NCBI GenBank assembly: GCA_905221605.1
Contig: CAJNDS010000036.1
Coordinates: 944,857-1,008,856 of the forward strand
Source: Symbiodinium natans
Taxonomy: Eukaryota; Sar; Dinophyceae; Suessiales; Symbiodiniaceae
DNA: 64,000 bases
Reading direction: 5' to 3'
This document shows positions 10,363-18,424 of this stretch, piece by piece; the stretch's first letter is position 1, and every line of letters starts with the position of its first letter. The notes beneath the pieces were generated by a model. The model was not told where the DNA came from. It saw only the letters and a program-made list of their open reading frames with translations, and made no database searches. A program made the translations under genes and the position numbers.

Positions 10363-10653
10363 GTTTAGGGTTTAGGGTTTAGGGTTTAGGGTTTAGGGTT
10401 TAGGGTTTAGGGTTTAGGGTTTAGGGTTTAGGGTTTGGGGTTGGGGTTTAGGGTTTTAGGGTTTAGGGCGTTTAGGTTATAGGGCCTAGGGTTTAGGGTT
10501 TAGGGTTTAGGGTTCAGGGCGTTTAGGTTATAGGGTTTAGGGTTTAGGGTTTGGGGTTTGGGGTTTGGGGTTTGGAGTTTTGGGTTTGGGGTTTAGGGTT
10601 TGGGGTTTAGGGCTCGGGGTTTAGGGTTTGGGTTGAGGGTTTAGGGTTCAGGG

Positions 10654-10790
10654 GACCCCCTTACTTACTATGCTAACTATAGTTCAGGGACTTGCAGCCC
10701 AAGTTAGGATCCATATAGCCCACTTAAGGGCCCTTAGAACACCACTTAAAACTACGGGGGGGGGGGGGGGGGGGGCCCTCCTTATACGAA
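10654..10790. repeat. foldback element, family G
   Basis: It starts GGACCCCCTTACTTACTATG, carries the 'aagttaggatcc' core and ends in a poly-G run plus GGCCCTCC. It is the reverse-orientation relative of the copies at 6506 and 47270. Confidence 0.65.
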
Positions 10791-10975
10791 TGTCGCAATA
10801 TGATACTAGTACAATGTACTCTGCACTACAATGTACTCTGCGGCCGCGCCCAAGGTTTGTTGAGTATTCTGGGCCTTCGGCTTCCTCCTACACCCTCTTC
10901 AACCTTGGGTTCAGGGTTCGGGGTTCAGAAATCAGGGTTTAGGGTTTAGGGTTTAGGGTTTAGGGTTTAGGGAAA

Positions 10976-11044
10976 GGGCCTCCCGAGCAGAAGCCATGGG
11001 CCTTCAAGGAGAGTCGGGAGAAGGAGCGGAGCACCATGGAGTAA
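10976..11044 (+). CDS. putative terminal exon
   Basis: An open frame reads PPEQKPWAFKESREKERSTME and ends at TAA (11042-11044). Its charged, helix-like sequence differs from the repeat-derived frames around it. It follows TTTAGGG repeats whose last unit leads into GGAAAG. No family is recognised. Confidence 0.35.
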   Translation, partial: GPPEQKPWAFKESREKERSTME

Positions 11045-11742
11045 ACTTCGCAACCCTACATGCTGAATCCTCCTCTCAATGAGCGGTTGTCATCCTTAAT
11101 GCTTCCTTTTCAGCCCTCGATCCGAACATTGCAAGACACAACATCAGAGGACAGACGGGCCATGGCGGCCGAAAACTGCCCCCTAAACTCACCCGAGACC
11201 TAAGAGCGGAGCTGAGGTGGTCCTGGCAGGAGGAGTGGCGCCTCGTGGGCATGGGGTTTCCCTGTTCCCTTGTTAAGCTCTGAAAGCAAAGCTCTAAACC
11301 CTAAACTCGAAGCCCTAATCAAGCTCTAAACTCAAACGCCTCGTTCGTCAAAGGCCCTGCCAGCGGCGTGATCAACCCGGAGTTCCCGCTTAAACCCTTA
11401 GCCTCATACACCCCTCCCCCTTAAAAATCAACCCCCCAACCTGCAACAAAGCAGGTTTTGGACTCTTCAGGAAAGCTCGAAACCCTAGCTTAAGAAATCC
11501 CAAAAGCGAAGCCTTTGCAGGTCACCACGACTATAAAACATAGGATTCTTAGGCAACTGGCAACAAGGCAGGTTTGGCTTGTTCAGGCAAGCCCTTAAAC
11601 CCTTTGTGGTACTTTACTGTAACTTTAGATCCTTACCCTTTTTGGGTGAATTGGGTTTCTTAATGAGGCAGCTAAAAGTTAAATGTTTAGCTACCCTCCT
11701 GAGTGCAGCCAAGAACCCTAAACCCTGGATTCCTTGGTACAG
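11045..11742. other. mixed DNA, mostly degenerate CCCTAAA-like, no gene supported
   Basis: Unique segments (11045-11270) are followed by sparse CCCTAAA-like phrases. A 109-codon + frame starting at 11579 is credible only in its last third, annotated as the exon at 11743. Confidence 0.4.
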
Positions 11743-11834
11743 GCATCTGCCGGCTGAGGTCCTCCTGGCCGACGCAAAGACGCGCGAAGTCGACGTCTTC
11801 GCGGACGACATGGTGGAACTGGGAAGGACGAAAG
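11743..11834 (+). CDS. putative internal exon with canonical borders
   Basis: Bounded by ACAG (acceptor) and AAAG followed by GTTCAT (donor). The 92-base island reads HLPAEVLLADAKTREVDVF continuing ADDMVELGRTK, an acidic/helical, clearly protein-like segment. No family is recognised. The borders are canonical AG/GT without telomeric help, which makes it one of the more convincing small exons. Confidence 0.45.
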
Positions 11835-12009
11835 GTTCATTTTTCTTCTACCCCCCCATCCCCCCAGCTCTTGCTTTCTGTTCAGTCGTTTATACAGGTT
11901 TAGTTTAGGGCAGCCACGGCAGAATACGCAGAATTTCGGAAATCAGTTCGCAGAGGACTAGGTTGATCCCTTGCGCGTCTGTTGATGTGTGCTTCTGACA
12001 CTTCACAAG

Positions 12010-12306
12010 CTTCCAAAGTCCGCGAAGGTGACCAACGGGCCCACAGACCTGAAAGCCATGTGGGTGCTTATGAAAGTCAGGGGCCCCTGACATAGACCCC
12101 CAAATAGCAGGATTCCCTTATAAGAATAAGGAGCCCCCGTAAGGTACCCCTGATTTCGGAAACCCCCGTGTGTATCCAGCTGCCAAAAACCGATCAAGAT
12201 CCGCGAAAATGCAGGAGCGCAGCAGCAAGACGAGCTGTACTACCGCCCACAGGACGCCATGTTTCATCGGGGAGCAGGAAGGGGTTCTGGATCGATCCCT
12301 AGCTAA
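12010..12306 (+). CDS. partial gene end, two exon-like pieces separated by a family E element
   Basis: The first piece (about 12010-12077) reads KSAKVTNGPTDLKAMWVLM. The second (about 12180-12306) reads QKPIKIRENAGAQQQDELYY and continues for about 20 residues to a TAA at 12304-12306. Between them lies a family E foldback element (12078-12170), which acts here as an intron-like insertion. The exact splice positions are not fixed; the phases need checking against RNA. No protein family is recognised. Confidence 0.42.
12078..12170. repeat. foldback element, family E (intron-like)
   Basis: It contains 'ATAGACCCCCAAATAG', GGATTCCCTTATAAG and the terminal ATTTCGGAAACCCCC block shared by the family. 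It lies between two coding-like pieces. Confidence 0.75.
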
Positions 12307-13221
12307 CATCACCTAGACATCCCTAAGCCCTAAACCCTAAGCATCCCCTGGGCCCTAAACCCTAAACCCCTAAACCCGAAAACCCTAAAGCCCGAAAACC
12401 CGAAAACCCGAAAAACCCTAAAACCTTAAAACCCTAAACCCTAAACCCTAAGCATCCCTAAATCCTAGACCCAAACACCTTACATCAGTTGCGGCTTCAG
12501 CTCCTTTGGGTCGATCTGTGAGGATGATGTAGGACCCAGAGTAGGCCCTTATTCTCTTTTTTTGGGTTTAGGGATTTAGGATTTAGGGTTTAGGGTTTAG
12601 GGATTTAGGGTTTAGGGATCCCTTAAGAAGATCCATTAGGACCAAGAAGGGGTACCCTAAACCTAAATCCTAAGCCCTAAACCCTAAACCCTAAACGCTT
12701 GTTGTACCTACGTTACTCTTGGGTCTAGATGAACACTTCGACTCCAGCGGATTGGGCCCCTTGTTGTTGAGGGGTTCAAAAGGATTAGGGGGTTCAGGGT
12801 TTAGAGTTTACGGTTTAGGGTTTGGGGTTTAGGGTTTAGGGTGTGGGTCTGAGGGCCATGTGCAGCACGCTTATGAAGCACACGTGAGAAGGCCGAAAGA
12901 GTGGGGGGGGGGACGGGGTCCGATTGCCAAATCCCCTTAAACCCCTAAGCTCCTAAACCCCTAAACCCCCAAAGCCCCTAAGACGTAAGACTCCTAAACC
13001 CTGAACCCTGGTTCTAAAACCTGTAAGCCCCAAAACCCCCAAACCCCCCAAGCCCTAAATCTCTAACCCTGAACCCTAAACCCTAAACCCGAACCCTAAA
13101 CCCTGAACCCTAAGAATCTAAACGGCCCTGAGCCTCAACCCTCAACCTTCAACCTCAACCCTCAACCCTCAACCCTCAACCCTAAACCCTAAACCCTTCA
13201 GTTTCTAAATTCAGCTCACAG
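12307..13221. other. degenerate CCCTAAA/TTTAGGG DNA, no gene supported
   Basis: Blocks of imperfect units (12330-12460, 12565-12620, 12780-12845, 12940-13200) with short unique gaps. Family D or E fragments may be present but are too diverged to call. Confidence 0.55.
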
Positions 13222-13329
13222 AGTGGCCCTCTTGGGAAAAGGCGAAGCCGGACGCGCCGACGCTGCGCTGGGTTCCCAAGAGCCTGTGCTGCAAGGGATG
13301 CAGTGGACTTAGGACTTGGACATTGAAGG
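13222..13329 (+). CDS. putative internal exon with a Cys-rich end
   Basis: After CACAG the frame WPSWEKAKPDAPTLRWV continues through a CCKGC cluster and stays open to 13329, where GTTTAGGG begins. CCCTAAA repeats lie upstream. The cysteine pattern is too short to name a domain. A second frame is Arg-rich and less protein-like. Confidence 0.38.
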
Positions 13330-13407
13330 GTTTAGGGTTTAGGGTTTAGGGTTTAGGGTTTAGGGTTTAGGGTTTAGGGTTTAGGGTTTAGGGTTTAGGG
13401 TTTGGGG
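13330..13407. repeat. (TTTAGGG)n array
   Basis: About ten perfect units starting at the predicted donor of the exon at 13222-13329. Confidence 0.95.
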
Positions 13408-13671
13408 GGTTTGGAGTTTGGGGTTTGGGGTTCAGGCCCGAAACGCTAAACCAGACTCCATCCTGAACCCACGACTATATAAGCACCTATGTTTTTTTGT
13501 TGTTGTTTTTTGTCGAGGGTTTAGGGGTAGGGTTGAGGGCTAGGGTTTATCTCACTATTCCGGGGCAGCCCCAAACAATATTAATTAGGGTTTAGGGTTT
13601 GGAGTTTAGGGTTATTCATTGGGGCTATAAGGGCTTTGGGCAGAAATTCTTTTGCAACTCCCATATACCCT

Positions 13672-13772
13672 GAACCCTAAACCCTAAACCCTAAACCCTA
13701 AACCCTAAACCCTAAACCCTAAACCCTAAACCCTAAACCCTAAACCCTAAAACCCTAAACCCTAACCCTATA
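13672..13772. repeat. (CCCTAAA)n array
   Basis: Thirteen or so units with one CCCTAAAA slip. It is followed by more CCCTAAA/CCCCAAA variants at 13885-14030, which lead up to the exon island at 14035. Confidence 0.95.
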
Positions 13773-14034
13773 GACCCTATGGCCGCAACCCGGCGCCTCT
13801 GCAAAAATGGCTTGAAACACCCGGCAGCGCCTTTTCCGTACCCTAAGAACCCAGAACCTAGGGCCCATACTATGCAAGTACCCGAAACCCTAAACCCCAA
13901 ACCCTAAACCCTACACCCTAAACCCCAAACCCTAAACCCTAAACCCCAAACCCTAACCCCAAACCCCAAGCCCTAAACTCCAAACCCTAAACCCCAAACC
14001 CTAAACCCCAAACCCCCAAACCCTAAACCCGAAG

Positions 14035-14254
14035 ATCAGCACCAGGAAGCAGCCGGCGGATCTCCACGAGACCGCGACGGAGGTCTCCACTGTCACTTAG
14101 TAGCTGAGTGAGCACACTTTACACTTTTGGGGTTTAGGGTTTAGGGTATAGAACTGAAAGTTTACACTTTTTTGGGGCTTATGAACTCCGCAACTAAGGT
14201 CATCTCCGGCCACAGCACGGCCGCACGGCGGAGGTTAAGCGTGTTGGGACTAGG
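14035..14254 (+). CDS. partial gene: two exons split by a family B introner
   Basis: Exon pieces 14035-14091 and 14199-14254 join in an open frame when the 107-base segment 14092-14198 (GT...AG) is removed. That segment is one introner plus one copy of its GTCA target duplication. In the simplest frame the product reads ISTRKQPADLHETATEVST then VISGHSTAARRRL. A second frame is also open, so the reading frame is uncertain even though the exon/intron layout is well supported. CCCTAAA repeats precede it and TTTAGGG follows at the 3' edge. Confidence 0.45.
14096..14198. mobile_element. introner, family B (103 bp)
   Basis: It begins CTTAGTAGCTGAG and ends CTCCGCAACTAAG (near-perfect inverted ends), flanked on both sides by GTCA. 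It shares the 5' GAGTGAGCACACTTT and 3' TTTTTTGGGGCTTATGAA blocks with the P450 intron element at 19474-19576, which has the same length. Part of its core has been replaced by TTTAGGG units. Confidence 0.85.
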
Positions 14255-14510
14255 GTTTAGGTTTGTAGGGGTTTAGGGTTCAGGGTTTAGGGCTTTAGGG
14301 GTTTTGGGTTTTGGAGTTCTAGGTTTAGGTTTGGGGTTTGGGGTTCAGGGTTTAGGGTTTTAGGGTCCAGGGCTGTAGCGTAACGAACCTGAAACCTGAA
14401 ACCTCAGGGCGGCAAGTCTTACTAAACGCAGGACCCCAGACATGTCAGCCAAGGTGGTGGTATCCGAAAAATTGAGGGGGGGGGGGGGGGTACCTTCTTG
14501 GGGTACCTTT

Positions 14511-14574
14511 GGGGATGTTCCCCCTTATACTAACAGCCCTATTAAGGACTGTTAGTATAAGGGGGAACATCCCA
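14511..14574. repeat. near-perfect palindrome, family C, nested in a larger element
   Basis: GGGGATGTTCCCCCTTATAC and its reverse complement enclose only a few bases. It sits inside a split family E-like element (about 14455-14770) that also received a CCCTAAA array (14582-14690). Confidence 0.85.
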
Positions 14575-14887
14575 AGGTCCCTAAACCCTAAACCCTAAAC
14601 CCTAAACCCTAAACCCTAAACCCTAAACCCTAAACCCTAAAACCCTAAACCCTAAACCCTAAACCCTAAACCCTAAACCCTACCCAAGGTACCTTTTTAT
14701 AATGGAATCCTTATAATAAGGCAATATGGTACCCCCAATCAGGTACCGCCAACTTGGGGTCCATGTTGGGGGTTTAGGGTTTAGGGGTTTAGGGGTTTAG
14801 GGTTTAGGGGTTTAGGGGTTTAGGGTTTAGGGTTTAGGGTTTAGGGTTTAGGGTTTAGGGTTTAGGGTTTAGGGCTACTTTCGTAAG

Positions 14888-14984
14888 CCGGCGCGCGGAG
14901 GTCAAGCCGCGCTGGACATGGAGGGCGCAGCAGAGCGCTGCCGAGCAGACCCCTGACGCCCGACTCTTTGTTTACGTGGTGGGG
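14888..14984 (+). CDS. putative internal exon
   Basis: An open frame from after GTAAG (14883-14887) to GGGG at 14984, followed by GTTTAGGG. It is Arg/Ser-rich with the end LTPDSLFTWWG. TTTAGGG arrays lie on both sides, an exception to the usual CCCTAAA-left rule. Low complexity makes the coding call weak. Confidence 0.28.
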
Positions 14985-15413
14985 GTTTAGGGTTTAGGGT
15001 TTAGGGTTTAGGGTTTAGGGTTTAGGGTTTAGGGTTTAGGATTTTCGAAATTTCATAGAGCGCCGATGACTCATAGAGGGTTTAGGGCCTCGAGGGGTTT
15101 TGGGGGTTTGGGGGTTTGTTGGTTTAGGGTTTAGGGCTTGGGGTTTAGGGTTTAGGGTTTGGGGTTTAGGGTTTAGGGTTTGGGGTTTGGGGTTTAGTTC
15201 AGGGCTTAGGGTTTTCGAAAATGGGGGTACCAATGTTGGGTGGTCCCTTCAAAGGGGATGCAATTCTATTTGGGGTCTAAACGGAGAACCCCCTATTTGG
15301 GGAAATACTCAGGTACTGTAGCCCAGTGGTACCCGTTTCCCCTCCTTTTCTCTTTGGTTCAGGGGTTCCCCTACAAAGTAACCAACCCGAAACGAGGGTG
15401 CCCTTGTTATAAT

Positions 15414-15521
15414 ATGGGGGTTTCCGAAATTCGGGGTACCTTCTTGGGGTCCTTAGTAAAAGGGAATCCTACTATTTGGGGGTCTATATTCGGGGTCTCT
15501 CTTATTCTTGTAAACCCCCAT
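15414..15521. repeat. foldback element, family E
   Basis: ATGGGGGTTTCCGAAATTC at the left and TTGTAAACCCCCAT at the right. The internal TATTTGGGGGTCTATATTC matches the other members in reverse complement. Confidence 0.85.
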
Positions 15522-15760
15522 GCGGTTACTAACTCCTTGAACACCCTAAGCCCCGAACACAACAGTACGAACCCCAAAGCCCTAAACCCTGCTTGGAGGT
15601 TCAGGGGTACATACAACCCCAATCATAACTGTACTTATATGCCCTGAGGTCCCCTAAGTAGGGTATAAATAGACTTGCATCTGGGGTAGCCCTAAACCCT
15701 AAACCCTAAACCCTAAACCCTAAACCCTAAACCCTAAACCCTAAACCCTAAACCCCCTAG

Positions 15761-15884
15761 GCAAAAATCAGGCACCGGCCCTTCGCAGTCGCAGCCATCC
15801 GCCCCAGCTCCGGGTGTCGGCGCCCCCACCGCCCCCACCACAGCAGCCGCTCGCAGCGATTTGTTGCTGGGGCTTCTTTTGAGG
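15761..15884 (+). CDS. putative exon, Pro/Ala-rich
   Basis: Starts after CCCCCTAG and ends at GAGG followed by GTTTAGGG. The most protein-like frame reads SGTGPSQSQPSAPAPGVGAP then TAPTTAAARSDLLLGL. It is low-complexity linker-type sequence bracketed by CCCTAAA (15690-15755) and TTTAGGG arrays. Other frames are also open because the island is so GC-rich. Confidence 0.35.
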
Positions 15885-17396
15885 GTTTAGGGTTTAGGGT
15901 TTAGGGTTTAGGGTTGGGGTTTAGTTTAGCGTCCGGCCGTGTGATGCATGGGATCATCTGCTTAGCGTTTAGTACAGAGTTCAGGGTTTAGGGTTTGCTT
16001 TAAGGGGGCTTGCGCGGTGTAAGGGTGGTGAAAAAAGGGGTGTGGGGGCCAAAGCCCCCAAAGCCCCTGAACCCCCTCAACCCCAAACCCAAACCCCCTA
16101 ATTAAACACCCTAATCATCCTAAACCCCTAAGCCCCTAAAGCCCAAACGCAAGCCCCTAAACCCCTAAACACCCTAAACCCTGAAGCCCCTCAACCCTAA
16201 CCCGGAACCCCACAACCCTAAACCCGAAACCCTAAACCCTAAACCCCAAACCCTAAACCCTAAACCCTAAACCCTAAACCCACACCCCCTACCCGTCCGA
16301 GGCTCCAGGAAGCTCCCAGGCCTCCACGCCGGACCCGGGCGCAGGCTGGGAGCGTGGACTTCTTGGGATTTCAGGGTTTTGGAGGGGTTTAGGGTTTAGG
16401 GTTTAGGGTTCAGGGTTCAGGGTTTAGGGTTTACAGCACCCTAAACCCCTAAGCCCTAAACCCTAAACCCTAAGGGCAAGCCTGGAAATTTGTACGCGGT
16501 ATCCGTAGGGTCTTCATCCGGAAGACATGTGAGTCCCCGAAACCCTAAACCCTCAAGAGCCCTAGAACCTTGGGGATGACATGAAAACCCAAGAGGGTTT
16601 AGGGTTTAGGGTTTAGGGTTCATGTACCTTAATAAGAATTCTAGTAGAATGGGTATAATACTGGGTATATGACTTCATTCTAGGGTTCATTTGGTCCTCT
16701 AAGGAACCGTAAACCCCCTCCCAACTCAACTCTAAACCCCTAAACCCACCCCTCAACACCTCACACGCCTGAACCCCTAAATTTTTGGAATGCCAAACCC
16801 AGAACCCTAAACCCCAAACCCCAAACCCTAAACCCTAACCCTAATAAACCCTACTTCTTGGGAGGATTGGCCCCTGGCCATCGGCGCACCACCGCCCCGC
16901 CCCCTGCGGCGGGACGCTGCTGTACTGGGCGAGCTGCCCCAGGAAATGCAAGGCCGAAGGCTTTAGGCTTTGGGAGGTTTAGGGGTAAGGTGCTAGGGGT
17001 TTAGGGGTTTGGCGTTTAGGATGTTTAAGGTTTAGGCTTCAGGGTTTAGGGGGGTTTTGGGTTTAGGCTTCAGGGTTTGGGGTTCGAAGGTTCAGGGTTT
17101 AGAGTATAGTGGGGTTTCGGGTTTGGGGTTTAGGGTGTTTAAGGCCAGGGTTTTTATAGTATTGTTACATAGGGACCATAAGGGAATACTGTTAGTAATT
17201 CTTCCGATTCCTAGGTTACCCCAAGTATCCGTAAGCTCGCGTATGACATCTGCAGCTGCCAATGCAAAATCCGAAGCCGCAGAGCTAAAGAATGGCACAA
17301 AGGAGCGTAGGTGCAGGAACCAGTGACTTTCCAAAACGCTTAAATGCATTAACCTCCCAAACACCTTAAATCCCCCCCAAATGCCTCCCTAGATTA
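15885..17396. other. telomere-like variants with short GC-rich islands
   Basis: GC-rich islands at about 16296-16370 and 16856-16970 sit between CCCTAAA (left) and TTTAGGG-like (right) repeats and may be exons, but no frame is convincing. The rest is degenerate repeat DNA. A foldback-like stretch begins near 16625. Confidence 0.4.
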
Positions 17397-17497
17397 GGGG
17401 GTTTACGAAAATGAGGGACCCCGAATATAGATCCCCAACTACTAGGATTCCCTTATCATAAGGACCCCAATAAGGTACGCCTTTTTTCGGAAACCCT
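17397..17497. repeat. foldback element, family E
   Basis: GGGGTTTACGAAAATGAGGG at the left, TTTTTTCGGAAACCC at the right. The internal 'ATATAGATCCCCAACTACTAG' region is shared with the copies at 12078 and 45697. Confidence 0.8.
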
Positions 17498-17739
17498 AAA
17501 CCCTCAACCCTAAACCCTAAGCCCTAAACCCTCAACCCTTACAATAAGGACCCCAAATAAGGTACCCCCCTTTAGGGTTTCTACACCCGACCCCTGAACC
17601 CATCCTGCAGGCAGCGGGGTCTCCTACTACCCGCGGCCAAGGTGCGGGTGGGGTGGCAAAGCATCGGTTTGTGAAAGGTTTAGGGTTCAGGGTTCAGGGT
17701 TCAGGGTTCAGGGTTTAGGGTTTAGGGTTTAGGGTTTAG

Positions 17740-18343
17740 GGTTCAGGGCAGGGGTTTGCGGTGCTGGGGCACAGGCAAGTTGTGTTGCATATGGTCAGAA
17801 TGATTGTTCAATTTGATTTCCGCTTCTGGCTGAAATTTCCCTCGACTGGCGCGTATATGTCGCAAGAGCGACCCACCCATAAAGCAGCACCCGCCACGCT
17901 GATCTCGCTTACTAGCAGCATTGCTTCGGGATGCGTTGTACCGCCCGAAGACCATACCATGCATATAATATAGCGGTCGGGGATAAATAATACCCCAAAA
18001 CAAAAACTTAAACCTAAAACCAAAACCCTAAACCCTAAACCCTAAACCCTAAAGCCTAAACCCTAAACCCTAAACCCTATTCATTGTTGCGGCCCCTTTG
18101 TTACGACGTCCCTGCCAGCTCTTGAGCCTAAGCCCTGACCCTTGATCCATCGACAGTTGCTTAGGGCCTTTTTTTTGAGCCAGAAGAAGAGCCCTAGAAG
18201 AATAAAAAGAGCACATTCCTGAACGGACAGCGCATCCACGTTGAATCGCTTGCGAATGCCCCCCCATACTTCTCAGGATTCTCAGGATTCCTGCCTGCAG
18301 TGATTCTAAGAGGCGCGCCCTCCAGGGAGCAGCTGCGTGCAAC
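17740..18343. other. unique DNA upstream of the P450 gene; no gene assigned
   Basis: Unique sequence at 17750-18000 has overlapping frames on both strands, none with a motif. A CCCTAAA array (18020-18078) and unique DNA follow. A T-run at 18169-18176 is the kind of TTTT element proposed as a dinoflagellate core promoter, but nothing here proves that role. Confidence 0.35.
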
Positions 18344-18359
18344 GCCTGTTTGGCTCAAG
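18344..18359 (+). promoter_or_regulatory. relict spliced-leader sequence upstream of the P450 ORF
   Basis: The 16 bases GCCTGTTTGGCTCAAG match the last 16 bases of the conserved dinoflagellate spliced leader at 14 positions. They lie 65 bases before the P450 ATG and in the sense orientation. SL sequences are added to mRNAs by trans-splicing, so a genomic copy in front of a gene is the known signature of a re-inserted, reverse-transcribed mRNA. Identity with the SL 3' end is seen; the origin is inference. Confidence 0.6.
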
Positions 18360-18424
18360 GAAGTGTTGTGCACGACAGTCTTGAGGGCAGTGGCCACCCC
18401 CTTTTCCGGTGCAGCCTCCTCTCC

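Noticed and set aside
15036-15321. Frames such as NPKPQTLNPKPQ or GFRVWGLGF
   Set aside because: Translations of CCCTAAA/TTTAGGG variants; the same peptides appear wherever such arrays occur.
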